Positions 37,914 to 50,049 of a stretch of DNA of 64,000 nt are shown here, in pieces; the first letter of the stretch is position 1; every line of letters starts with the position of its first letter. The notes beneath the pieces are model-generated. The model searched no databases and was not told the origin of the DNA. It worked only from the letters and a program-made list of their open reading frames with translations. The position numbers and the translations under genes are program-made. Origin of the DNA: Homalodisca vitripennis (lineage: Eukaryota > Arthropoda > Insecta > Hemiptera > Cicadellidae); contig NW_025777949.1 in assembly GCF_021130785.1 (NCBI RefSeq), positions 62,001 to 126,000 on the forward strand, in the 5' to 3' direction.

Positions 37914-40564
37914 TTTATTTACAAATTTGATTGTGTATTCATTGAAAAAAGTTACTTTAATAGAAGTTGACATAGTTATTACAATTTTCTATATTGTTAT
38001 GGAAATGGAAGTGACGATGGCCAAGCGGTATAGGATATCGGAATTCTGAATTATTACTTGAATATATAAACGTTGCAAACATAGGAGAAACGTAATCCCT
38101 TTAAAACTAAAACTTAAATCTCTTTAAAAATAGACTTTAGTGCTTTATAAATAATTTTTTTAAATAAATTATGTTATTTATTTGAATAAAAACCTCTACA
38201 TAAACAACGTTTGTAGTATTAAAATTTAAAAAAACTGTCTTTTCCAAATTAAACAATCTGTGCAACATTATTCATTTAAAAGGGTTAAAAGCGATATATT
38301 AAAGGAGGGTTAAAGAGTAATGGTTGAAAAGTAAATATTGAGTTCTGTTCCATTTTACTTTACGCTTAATAAAAAATCTGAAGTCTAACGCAGAATCAGC
38401 CGAATGTTAAATATAGCTGAATTTAAAATTCCTATTTAATCAACCCTTCCCACCTTAGCAATGTTATATTATGTAGTAACAAAGTTGCCTCTAGAGGTTT
38501 TGTATGGAAGACTAAGGCCATAAATGGTAATCATACGTTGATATATGAGAATAAAAATGATGAATAAATGTAATTTATAATTTTCTATACTAACATATAA
38601 TAAAATATCTTCCAGTGTCTATGTTGGATGAAATAAAATATTATTCTAGCGGTATACAATGTAATTCATTTTATATAATAAGTTTGCATTGTTAATAAAT
38701 GTGTTGTACTTGTAGCATTAACTTAATTCTGCTTTCATACCTTTTTAATAACAATAAATACTTATATTTGGTACTTGAATTAGTTATTATAGATATCTAA
38801 CTTGCTCCCTCTCCCACACAATATTAAGCATACGGCCCTGATAGAATGTGCTCTAGCATGACTATGTGTAATGTTGCTATCAATCCTGGACTATCTCTCA
38901 GTCAAAACCAGATCTAAGTCCTCAGTTACAAGTAGTCAATTAATTCCAACTGACCCACGTTGGACCCCAACGGTCGCTTGACCCCATTCATTGGCCAGCG
39001 GTTACGAGTAAGTGGGATTATCATTATAGGTCTGCAGTGCATTTTGAAGTCTTATTACAAAACGTAATAAAAACTTTTCCCCTGGTAATAGTTGGCTGCT
39101 CAGATTTATTTCAAAGAATCTCTGTTATCGTATTAATTCTTTACAAATCATTTGTCGTATGATAAATGAGTTTGAAAAGTTAACATTGCATATTTCATCA
39201 AAGTTTTATCACGACACATAAGGATTTTACTGCTTGTAATTAGTAAATAAAAATATAGTATTAAAGAAATTAAAATAGATAATAATATTTATTAGAACTT
39301 GAGGACATGACAAGATGAAACATTAAGATATTCAAAATCATAACTAATTCATATTGTGTATTTTTCGAACATTGAACAAATTATAAACTATTCATAAAAC
39401 ATTTTAAATACTTAAAAATATAAAAAATAGATATATGTAAAAATATGTAAAAAATAGATAAGAAATAATATTTACTGAAAGCTAAAAATTTATTTTTATA
39501 GATATAGATTTTAAGATCGTTAGAAGGATATAATAAATTATACAATACGAAAATAATATTATATATGATATGATATTATAAATGATATTATCAGATTTGA
39601 ATATATGATATTATATTTCAAATAAGTAATCACAGATAAGTCCCTAATATATAATACTTTAAACTGCAGTTGGAAATAAATAAATATATAAATAATCCTG
39701 CAATCTAAAATATGACAGAGATATAAGCAGTAAGTTACATTATTACTTTTGTGAGAGACTATTACTCCAAAAATCGAGTCGTAATATAAGAACAACTAAT
39801 GGTCCTTATTTGAAGAGGATTGGAGATAATATGGTAATATGGTCTTTATAATTAAAAAGTAACTACAGGCAGTAACACTTGATACATTACATTAGACTGT
39901 AAACATTAATTAAATGCGATTTTATAAACAAAGCAGTTTTATATTTAATGAGCTACGATTTCTTACTAGAATTTCAAAACACATAAGAATCTAAAACACA
40001 AGTAATTTTTTGGAGAAGCTTAAGTTACAAAAGAGTATTATTATTTTTGAAAAGGAAATAGTAAATGTTAATGAGACTCTTTAGTGCCAACTACACAGCC
40101 CCAGTGACCCCGCCATGTCCCTCAGCAAATATTTTAACATTCAGCAGCTATTTCAATACCAAAGGGAGACTGTCAGACATTTGCAACTAACTCATTGCTA
40201 GACTTCCATCGTCATTATTGCAAAGCCTTGGATCTTTAAGACCTTCTTTATTAGCTGTTTAATAAGAGGAAACAATGCTTGTGTAGTATAACCAAGTGTG
40301 CTCCGACAAAAAATGTTCCATACTCTGCTTATTAGTTGTAACAAACAACATATTTTTGTATGAATATCATAATTTTAAAACACGTAGGTTTTGAATTAGC
40401 ACTTAAAGTAAATCTGATAAAACCTAGCAGTTGCAACAAGTAATCAAGGATTATTCAAATATCACTACAAAACCTTAGCCAGTCATTCCATAGATAGAGC
40501 CAAAAAGTAATGCAAGCAATGTTCTGTCAGTCTGTTCATGTTAAAAAACTCAAAGTTTTAAATT
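37909..40564. other. AT-rich non-coding stretch
   Basis: A GC-richer spot at 38950-39005 (CCCACGTTGGACCCCAACGG) is unclassified. ATAGATA/ATATGTA low complexity lies at 39415-39460. No gene. Confidence 0.5.
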
Positions 40565-40606
40565 ATATATATATATACATACATATATATATTGTATATA
40601 TATATA
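40565..40606. repeat. (TA)n microsatellite at Helitron insertion site
   Basis: TA-rich run directly before the Helitron 5' terminus. TA-rich runs resume at 44785-44870 after its 3' end, consistent with insertion into an AT dinucleotide of one tract. Confidence 0.85.
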
Positions 40607-40784
40607 TCTTTATATATATATTTCTTGTGTGCGTGTGTATGTTACTTAACTTCTCCTAAACGGGTGGACCGATTTTAATGAAACTTTTGTGTGTGTCTTC
40701 AGGTGGATCCGAGAATGGTTTAGATTCATAATCCAGTCCAATTTTTTAATAGTTTATTTTAATTCATTTTTTAATAATAAATTG

Positions 40785-42860
40785 TTGTTGATGGTGGAGT
40801 GTTTTACATTGGATCCGCCAGACTGCGCCACGACACGTAATACAAAGTGAACTGTTACTTAACAAACTGTGAATATTTTCAGCTGAAGTTCATCAAAGAG
40901 GCAGAAACATTTGTTCACATTTAAAATTTAGAAAGTTCATATTTTAAATTTGTAAAGTGCTTGATCAGTAGTGTAAAGCAGATTGCAAAGATGAAATTTC
41001 ACCAATTGTTCTATGTAAACATTATAATATTACAACACAGCCATAATATGTTTCTATTTTAATTTCTAGGTTGTCTCGACTGTTGTGCTGCTATCAAATT
41101 TGTGTGTTGCTTTGTAACATCGTGTAGCCTAATTATTGTGCTAAGTGTTAATTGTAATAATACATTAATAGAGAGTGAAGATATTTGAAGTGCATAACAA
41201 ACTATAGTTAATTTATTGAAGTTATTGTACTCATGTTGCAAATTTATTGAAGTGAGTATATTGGTCGCATACCTCAAATAACCTAAGTAGCATACAAATC
41301 AAAAGGTTGTGTTTCTATGTGTGAATATTGTTAACAGTTTAGATAATCAAGTTTTAAACTAATTGGATTTAAAATTAATTTGTTGTAATTTACATTTTTT
41401 AATCTGCAATCAGAATTGGTTCACATAAGTTCAAATTAAGAAGCATACAAATCAAATGTGTAAATAACTACTTATTGTTAATAGTGTAGGAATTGGTTTT
41501 AAATTAAAATTCTCTTGGCCAGTTCCGATGGTGTACTGTAATATTAAATTACTAATTTTTATAACAAGTATATCTTTTTAATTTACAAGTTAATTTATCG
41601 TAATGCTATTGAATGTACAATATTTTTTGTTAATCCTTCAGGAGTGTACATAAACAAATTAGATGGTTTTCCGATAGGGCTGAATTATAATAAGTGCCTC
41701 CATCACAATCGAATTATTTGATATTTCTGAATAGCCTATCCAAACTACTATTCAAATTGGATTATAGTTATTTAATAGCTGAAGTATAATAAGCAGCCAC
41801 CATCACAATCGAATTATTGATATTCTGAATAGCCTATCCAAACTACTGAATTTCATTATAGTTATTTATTCGGTCAAATTTAATAAAATTTTTAATTATA
41901 AATAGTTGTTGATGCTGGAGTGTTTTATATTGGATCCGACAGACTGCGCTACGACACGTAATACAAAGTGAACTGATACTTAACAGCTGTGAATATTTTC
42001 AGCTGAAGTTAACCAAAGAGGCAGAAACATTTGTTTACATTTAGATTACATTATTATAAAGTGCTTGATTAGTAGTCTAATGCAGATTGCAAAGTTAAAT
42101 TTTCACCAATTGTTCTATGTAAACATTATAATAGTACAACACAGCCATACGTTTCAATCAATAATAGTCTTGAAAGCATACAGTAAGCATAAACATATAA
42201 AAATAACACCACTTTCTTATTTCAATATATTCTGTACTCTCTTTGGAGGATAGAGATTATCTAGATATAAAATTGGAAGTTTTAGCTTTTAACTGATAAT
42301 TGGCAGTTTGTGCTGCTATCAATGTGTGTGTGTTGTTTTGTAAGGTTCATGTTTCAAAAAGTAAATCAGCAAATAACATTAAAATATAATAGAATGAAGT
42401 TATAAAAAGTGTACTACGTGGCCGCGTTATAAGTTTTAAAAGCCAACAGGCAAAAAGAAGAAAATAAAAAATAAAACATCGTGTGTAATTATTGTGAGTG
42501 AGTGCTAAAATTGTAATAGTACATGAATAGAGATTATTGGTTGCATTACCTCAAATAACCTAAGTAGCATACAAATCAAAAGGTTGTGTTTCTATGTGTG
42601 AATAACTATTGTTAACATTTTAGATAATCAAGTTTTAAACTAATGGATTTAAAATAATTTGTTGTAATTTACATTTTTAATCTGCAGTCAAAATTGGTCA
42701 GATAAGTCAAATTAAGTAGCATACAAATCACATGTGTGAATAACTATTGTTAATAGTGTAGGAATTGGTTTTAAATTAAATTCTGTTGGCCATTTCTGAT
42801 TACTATACTGTAATTTTAAAATAAACTATAATGAAATTCGGGTAGTTTAGATAGGCTAAT
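40785..42860 (+). repeat. Helitron internal long direct repeats
   Basis: Two collinear units start with GTTGTTGATGGTGGAGTG at about 40785 and GTTGTTGATGCTGGAGTG at about 41908, some 1.12 kb apart. Both run through GATTTTCAGCTGAAGTT-like, GAGGCAGAAACATTTGTT, and CCTAAGTAGCATACAAATCA blocks. A third partial unit begins near 42985 with TTGGATCCAGCAGAATGCGC. Confidence 0.85.
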
Positions 42861-43264
42861 CAGGAATATCAATAGAGGTTATCCAGATATAAAATTGGCA
42901 GTTTTATTAAAATACACTTTTAACTGAAATTCCTAAATATTAAGTGTGCAAGCGATTGATCAGTTAATTTTTTGTTTTTAAATAAATTGTTTTTTTATCT
43001 TGGTATGTTTTAAAATTGGATCCAGCAGAATGCGCTACGATCGCAGTTTCAAATGTTTTTCTATTTTAATTCCTGGTTTTCCCAACAGTTTTTGCTGCTA
43101 CCAAATTTGTGTGTTGTTTTGTATCATCGTGTAATTATTGTGTGAGTGCTATTTGTAATATAAAATTAATAGAGAATCACATGTGTCAATAACTATTGTT
43201 AATAATGTAGAAATTGGTTTTTAAATTAAATTCTGTTGGCCAGTTTCGGTAGTATACTGTAATT

Positions 43265-43590
43265 TTAAATAACTATAATGTAATTCAGTAGTTTAGATAG
43301 ACTAATCAGAAATATCAATAAGTTGATTGTGATGGTGGCCGCTTATTATACTTCAGTCTTTAAATAACTATAATCTAATTCGGATCGTCATTTTAGTAGT
43401 TTAGATAGGCTATCAGAAATATCAATAATTCAATTGAAATCGTGGCCGCTTATTATACTTCAGCCTTTAAATAACTCTAATCTAATTCGGATCGTCATTT
43501 TAGTAGTTTAGATAGGCTATTTCAGATAAATCAATAATTCGATTGTGATGGTGGCCACTTATTGTACTTCAGACCTGTAGGGAATACTTA
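43265..43590. repeat. ~108-bp tandem repeats inside Helitron
   Basis: About three units, each running TAGTTTAGATAGGCTA, ATCAATAATTCGATTG, GTGGCCGCTTATTATACTTC and TAATTCGGATCGTCATTTT. Related single units occur at 44215-44400 in the same orientation and as reverse complement at 41690-41880. Confidence 0.85.
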
Positions 43591-43719
43591 TTTAGTATTT
43601 TTAGATACCGTAGTTACGTTGTTATACATTTATATCTAGAAGTTACTTAATTAAAATTACTTATTCAATAAGTTACTCATATTCATTGTGTACTATTATA
43701 CAGAATTTTATTTTTACTG

Positions 43720-44205
43720 AAAAATGCCACGTCTTCGTGGAAGTGGACGAATTCAATCATGTGATTTTATATGCTACTTAATTTGAACTTATGTGACCAA
43801 ACTGTTAACAATAGTTATTCACACATAGAAACACAACATTTTGATTTGTATGCTACTTAGGTTATGCGACCAATATTACTCACTTCGTTCAATAAATTTT
43901 CAAAATTAGTTCAATAACTTCAATAAATATCTATAGTTTTTTTATGTACTTCAAACATTTTCAATCTCTATTAATGTAATATTACAATTAGCACTCACAC
44001 AATAATTACACGATGTTACAAACAACACACATATTGATAGCAGCACAAAACTGTCAGGAAAACCTGGAATTAAAATATAAAAACATTTGAAACTGTGATC
44101 GTAGCGCATTCTGCTGGGATACAATGTAAAACATTCCAAGATGGTCCACCATTTAGGAGGAGTTCAGCTCCACACACACGCACACAAGAAATATAAATAT
44201 AAAGA
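43720..44205 (-). mobile_element. Inverted, truncated Helitron 5' part nested in the Helitron
   Basis: Read on the minus strand, this begins TCTTTATATTTATATTTC at 44205, preceded by A, followed by TTGTGTGCGTGTGTG. That is the same 5' terminus as at 40607. It then continues through the same blocks (GCAGAATGCGCTACGATC, AACATCGTGTAATTATTGTG, CCTAAGTAGCATACAAATC). Its own CTAG end is not present. It makes long inverted repeats with the left half of the host element. Confidence 0.8.
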
Positions 44206-44783
44206 TAATGAAATTCGGTAGTTTAGATAGGCTAATTAGAAATATCAATAATTTGATTGCGATGTTGGCCACTTATTATAATTCAGCCTTTAAATAACTA
44301 TAATCTAATCCAGTTCGTCATTTTAGTAGTTTAGATAGGCTATTCAGAAATATCTATAATTCGATTGTGATGGTGGCTACTTATTATACTTCAGACTTAT
44401 CGGAAAATCATCTAAATTTGTTTGTGTATACTCCTGAAGGATTAACAAAAAATATTGTACATTCAATGGCATTACGATAAATTAAGGTGTAAATTGAAAA
44501 AAATATACCTGTTATAAAATAGTTTGTTTAAACTTTTTTACCTTCAAATTAAGTAAGTTCTCATTTAAAACATCCTCTACATTTCACATCACTCATGTTA
44601 TACTCACACACTATCGGTTGGTCGAAGTGTGATTTAAATGTACATGTGATGAAGTTAGATATTGTAATAACTTTTTAATAGACATTTTTATCAAAACAGC
44701 CCCAGATTGTTACAGATTAATCAAAGTTTAAAATTTTCGAATTAAAGACGTGTGCAAAGGACAACGTCTGTCGGGTCTGCTAG

Positions 44784-44812
44784 TATATATATATATATAT
44801 ATATTATATTAT

Positions 44813-44866
<54 letters not shown>

Positions 44867-44872
44867 AATTAA
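44784..44872. repeat. (TA)n microsatellite
   Basis: TA-rich tract after the Helitron end, with interruptions. Confidence 0.9.
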
Positions 44873-46660
44873 ATACCAACTTAAATATCAATTTAATTTA
44901 CTAGACAAAATATCGTAGAATCCTTTTTGTATGTTTTTTTTAATATTTCAATTCGTAACCTAATATTGCTAATTAACGATATAAATTAAATTCATGAGAT
45001 AAAAAGATTAAATTAAATGGATCTCAATGTGTTTGAAAAAGCACTTGTGCATTAAAATCGCAAGGGCTTAATAAAAAGTTTACTTTTGACACATTTTTGC
45101 TTTATATTGAAATTTCAATTTCATACAGATATGAGTGTTGCTATAGCACTTAAAAAACCTAATTATAGGAGAAGATACCGATAAGACAATATTAAATTTT
45201 AATTATAATATTAATTAGATGAAACTTTCAATCATATGTACAAACTAAATTCAATTAAAAGGAATTTCCCTTTCCGATCTTCCACTTAGAATTATCAGGT
45301 AGCCGAATTACGTAAACTTTTACGGAAGAAGTAGGTTTCTTAAACCTGCATGTTAGGATAATAATCCTAATATTTGCTCTAAGCGTTTATAACTGCTAAT
45401 TATAATATTTGTTTTCTTAACTAAGCTGTTCAATATTTAAGTCCATGTAATATTTTTCTAAATCATTATCACATGTAATGTATGTGAATTCAGCTGAAAT
45501 AGAAGTTTTTTGATGTGTATGAAGGCATTACCTTATGTTAATCTACGATATATTTTTATTTTAGTTGAATTGTATATAAACTCTTGTGATATAAGTTTCA
45601 GTTATTGGTTTTAATAACACTTATCACTAAAAAGTTTCTACTATATTTTTATTTTAATTCAGTAAACAATTAAGCGGTATTCATAAATCGAAACTAAACA
45701 GATCACTAAAAGTGATTAATCGTTTAATTGTTTTTAAATTCAATTCGCTGGAATGATTGGCTATAAAACGTTATGTGAGCAACAAACGAAAATAAATTTA
45801 CGACTCAATCATGTGATGATGCAGCTGCTTGGTTATTGTTCGTTGTTCTAAATTAGTTTGAGCGTTAATTTTGAAAACATAAACTCTTAAATAAATATAT
45901 GAGTATAAACCATTGATGAATGTTGATATACATTGAATTTTAACGGAAATAATATTAATAAAAACCGGTAAAATAAGTTCGTTTACCTTATTAAAATATC
46001 CATTGTATTTTGGTAAGTATTTTTGTATGTACCAAGTTATTATCCTTAATTGATATAATATACACCAGTTATCTCTACTCAGACTTTAACAATGCGAGCC
46101 ATCTCACCGTTTAAACTATTTATCACCTGGAGCTACGTACTTGCAAACACAAAGCAGGCTTCCTTTGATTTTTAATTGAATACTGGAAGTTTAAATATTG
46201 TGCTGTAATTTAAAATATAATTAAAATTATGGAAACTAACTTCTAAACTTTCATTATCATTTTTACTTATAAATTATTATACTTAAAGACAAGAAAACAG
46301 CATACCACACCCAATGTCACGTAATATACTTCGCTGAAGTTGCATGCAAAAAATTGACGTGTTAGCGTCATGTTAAAATATATATCGCATTCTATTTAAC
46401 GGTATTAAAGATGTCAAGTTCTCCATTTTAAGTTAGTGGCGGACGAACAACTGAAGCCTGCGCACAATCTGAATACCCATGCAGGTTTTATTCCTTATTA
46501 ATTATATAATTAATGTCTTAGCTGGATAACTAGTAAAACTATTGTTTTCAAAATAATTCTGTTTAGTGCATTATTGTTGTAATTGTTAAGTGTATTTCAT
46601 GTACAGTTACTGGAATAAAAATTTCAATCATTCATACGATGCGATATGGTTGTATTTTTT
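44873..46660. other. AT-rich non-coding stretch
   Basis: No supported gene. T run at 46656-46668. Confidence 0.55.
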
Positions 46661-46679
46661 TTTTTTTGACTTCTTTAAA

Positions 46680-46900
46680 GGTAAGATCGAGTTACATTAT
46701 GGTACATGTCACTACATGAAATATAGCTGAGCGTTAGGAAAATATTTAAATTGGCATTTAGGGGTATCATGATTGGAACGATAAGGGCGCAGATTACATA
46801 AATGCGTAAACAAACTGAGTAAGATCATATGCCAATTTTCTACATTCCAACATATTAACACATGCAGATATAAACTTGAAATGTTGCATACAATCTTAGC
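46680..46900 (+). repeat. Interspersed repeat family R1, partial copy
   Basis: Contains ATAGCTGAGCGTTAGGAAA and a downstream block ATTACATAAATGCG...AAACTGAGTAAGATCA that parallels 52.12-52.22 kb. Confidence 0.5.
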
Positions 46901-47200
46901 TAAGAGCTGTACTCCTACATTGTACAAATATTGAGTCAGCTTCATTTTAACTTCAGTTCAGTGTGGCGTGTAAAATATGACGTCACGGACTTGACTGCTG
47001 GAATGTGGAGCCTACCCCATCCGAAGAGATACAACAATTTGATAACAAGGAAGTTCTCTAGATTGATTTCAAACCATATATACTTAGACCAAAAATTTTA
47101 TATAGTTGAAGAGGGTTTCTCAATTCACACTTCTATGTTTTAGACACATATCAAATTAAGGTGGAGGTACCTAATTTTCTACAAAAAATGTAGGTATGGT
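46901..47200. other. Unclassified stretch
   Basis: A short frame at 46931-47143 has some GC-richer content but no recognised domain. Confidence 0.4.
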
Positions 47201-47258
47201 ACACAAATAATTTTGAAACAACCCTTCCTACTATAGCTACGTCCTATAATGTGTTATA
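47201..47258 (+). repeat. Left arm of 58-bp inverted repeat
   Basis: Reverse complement of 47533-47590 at 56 of 58 positions. The loop is 274 bp and TA-rich. Confidence 0.95.
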
Positions 47259-47429
47259 TACGAAGTTTTTACAGTTATTGCATATATGACATATGTAATC
47301 ATTATCAGTGGTGTATACTCAACATCTTATTGTATTTGAAGCTATATTACAAGCATAACGCAGACTTACTTGTGCTATTGGTTACAGATTTTTAAATAGA
47401 ATGAACTGTAATCTGGAAATATAATATAT

Positions 47430-47491
47430 TTATATATACGTATATATATATGTAAAAAAAAATAAAAAAAATATATATATCTATATATATA

Positions 47492-47529
<38 letters not shown>

Positions 47530-47620
47530 TGATATAACACATTATAGGACGTAGCTATAGTAAGAAGGGTTGTTTCAAAATTATTTGTGCATTTATATAT
47601 ATATATATATATATAAACAT
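47430..47620. repeat. TA-rich microsatellites
   Basis: TA tracts at 47430-47527 and 47594-47614 flank the right arm of the inverted repeat. Confidence 0.85.
47533..47590 (-). repeat. Right arm of 58-bp inverted repeat
   Basis: Pairs with 47201-47258, with two mismatches (one internal, one at the arm end). Confidence 0.95.
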
Positions 47621-47639
47621 ATTTACATACATATGTAAA

Positions 47640-49605
47640 TAAAAACAAAACGTATCTTGTTGTATTGTGGAATGTTAATCTTCCTCTTGCTTTAATTAAC
47701 ATTCGAAAACATTGTTACATTTATTTGTCTTTTTCTGTTCTTTTGTACACTAAATTACGTTATGTTTTTACATTGGTAAATGTATGCTACTACCTGATCT
47801 AAGGTTATGTTTCCGAATTTGAAATAATTAACTACGTTGAAACTAAGTACAAACAGTTCATTTTAATAACGCGATTAAGTGATTCATGGGATTGATACAG
47901 ATTATTTACTTGTGTGGGCCATCGTGATAGTGTAAAAATAAGTCCTCGATAAAACTGTCGTTTATACATATTAGAAAAAAGAAACATTAGCACAGAAACA
48001 GGTAGTTTAGTTGGAGTAGATATCATTAAACATTTGTAAATATAAAGGTATTCCTTCAGTATTCTGATTATTTCCCAGTGTAAGCAAACGTAACCTATTT
48101 TCAACCTTTAAACTCTAAGAATCCGTGTTGTTTTAAATGAGTCGTTGCGGGTGGACCTAGTGTTATTAGCGTTAAACTAATGCAGTTTTATTTAAGCAAA
48201 AAGGACAGTTTTATTGAGGGATAAAGAATAATACAACTACAGAACAAGTTACAACTGTAGCGTGTAATAAGTAGAGTGTTTTGTAATTTATAGTAGGAAA
48301 AAGTTTTAAAACTAATCGTTGATATCAAATTTTAATTTAAACTTAGTATAACAATTTTAAATATGTATGGGATAAACTCCAATAAATTATATAAAGTTCC
48401 TCGAATCATTCTCTTCAAAAGATTTATTTGTGTCCGAGATGAGATGATATTGACTTTATTATCTTATTTGAATGGTGCGATCTTCAACTTCATCAAACTC
48501 ACAATCTCAATTTCTCTTCTGTATCAAGAACTTTAATCAGTGCCAACAAAATAAACTCTCTAGAAATGTAACGACAGTCTTTATCTTTTTTACATTTGCA
48601 TTTTCTTCGATAAAATTTCAACTTACAATATGACTAATTTGATGAAATATTAACAGGCGTATAAATAAGACTAGATATTAAACTCTTAAATTGTTTTCAC
48701 GTTCACTGAAGTATGGTCATTATCTCATGAAGAACAGGCTGCAAACAAATTCAATGTGTGTAATTATCAACTTAGCAAAATCAAATATTCAAAATATACT
48801 ATATAATAAGTATAATTCAATTCAATCAGTAAAGATAGTTGTTTAGTAGTTATGTTTATTACCAAATTTTATGAGGGGAAACATTTCAGTTGTGAAATCA
48901 AACATGATATTGGAGGCGATATTTTAATTTAGATTATAGCTAGTTCTGCTCGTACTGTGGAATGTTTAATTAGTAAATTGAATCATGGTCATTTATATAG
49001 AAAACAAAGAGACAGCTAAACGAGGTAAGCTTAATAAAACATTAAATTTACATTGTTATTTTACTAGACGAAAAATATCCCTGTAAGGATTATCTTACAC
49101 ATTGTACAGTTACAGATTTAATCACATTCGCTCTTTTATAATGTGCTAATGAAAGCGTTCAAACGGCCGTTTCAAATGTGGGAAGTAATTGGCTACTTGT
49201 AACTAAGGACGAGAGTCAGGTCTGGGTTTGACTGAGTGCTAGTAGGATTGATGACTACATTACATTCTCTTGTGCTGGATCTCATTTGAGTAGTAGTTAA
49301 GAACATAAAAAAATAATTACCATTACACAAGTTATGATTTAACCAAACCACGTGTTGCGTAACTGGAATAACTGAATTATTATTCATAATTGTCATAGCT
49401 CATTTCATTATCGATATTGCCTGCAGAAAGATACATGAACGGACAGACAACCATACAGTGAATGAGATTTTTCAACTCCTCGACAGATAAAACCAAGTCA
49501 TACGCCTCAATTCCATGGATAGACATGCACCGTCATAGAAATAATGTATGCATATGTAGAAATGAGTTTTCTTGAAAAAGTACAACTCTATACGTAATTT
49601 CGTAG

Positions 49606-49607
<2 letters not shown>
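47640..49607. other. AT-rich non-coding stretch
   Basis: No supported gene. A piece at 49410-49550 with GGACAGACAACC and CCATGGATAGACATGCACCG may be a further degenerate R1-like repeat. Confidence 0.5.
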
Positions 49608-49608
<1 letters not shown>

Positions 49609-49689
<81 letters not shown>

Positions 49690-49690
49690 T
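49609..49690. repeat. Palindromic (CT)n(AT)n(AG)n microsatellite
   Basis: (CT)11 at 49609-49630, about 22 AT units to 49675, then (GA)7 to 49689. The CT and GA tracts are complementary, so the whole tract can form one hairpin or cruciform. Confidence 0.95.
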
Positions 49691-49699
49691 ATAAGCTGC

Positions 49700-50049
49700 A
49701 TATATATTATTTATTTCAAGAATATTCTTATTATATATTTATAAATTATTGTTATTAGGTATTAATTATAGTTTTTGGTTCATATTAAAAATGGAAGTTG
49801 TAATATTATTCTGTGTTATGATTGTATAATTATATTTTTATTTATTTATATTTAGAAGTATCATATTTATAATTTTTTTGTGTTTTGTTTAATTTAATGT
49901 ATTTAGTAAGGTAGATTAGTGTTAGTATTAATTTGGTTAATATTTGTGAATAATTATTGATCAGACAGGTTAAGTGTAAGAAAGGGCCATGAGGCCCTAA
50001 CTTTGCCTGTTGAAATAAAGGAATTTTCATTTCATATCATTTCATTTCA
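49700..50049 (+). mobile_element. LINE 3' end (UTR and ATTTC-type tail)
   Basis: A T-rich stretch ends in a short hairpin AGGGCCATGAGGCCCT at 49983-49998, then CTAACTTTGCCTGTTG, an AATAAA at 50014-50019 and a tail of CATTT units (50026-50049). Hairpin, AATAAA and short-repeat tail is the usual 3' end of CR1/Jockey-like LINEs, so this is likely a 5'-truncated copy with no coding part left. Where it starts is uncertain. Confidence 0.7.

Larger units (their letters stand above)
40607..44783 (+). mobile_element. Helitron (non-autonomous, 4.2 kb, internally duplicated)
   Basis: The 5' end TCTTTATATATATATTTC follows A at 40606, and the CTAG 3' end at 44780-44783 is followed by T. The subterminal CTAAACGGGTGGACCGATTT and the end AACGTCTGTCGGGTCTGC are typical of arthropod Helitrons. 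A short GACA/TGTC pair near 44760-44773 may serve as the terminal hairpin. No Rep, helicase or other ORF is present. The interior is a mosaic. A long unit starts at about 40785 and again at about 41905, with a partial one at about 42985. A ~108-bp tandem lies at 43270-43585. Reverse-complement segments occur at 41690-41880, 43720-44205 and 44400-44530. Confidence 0.85.
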
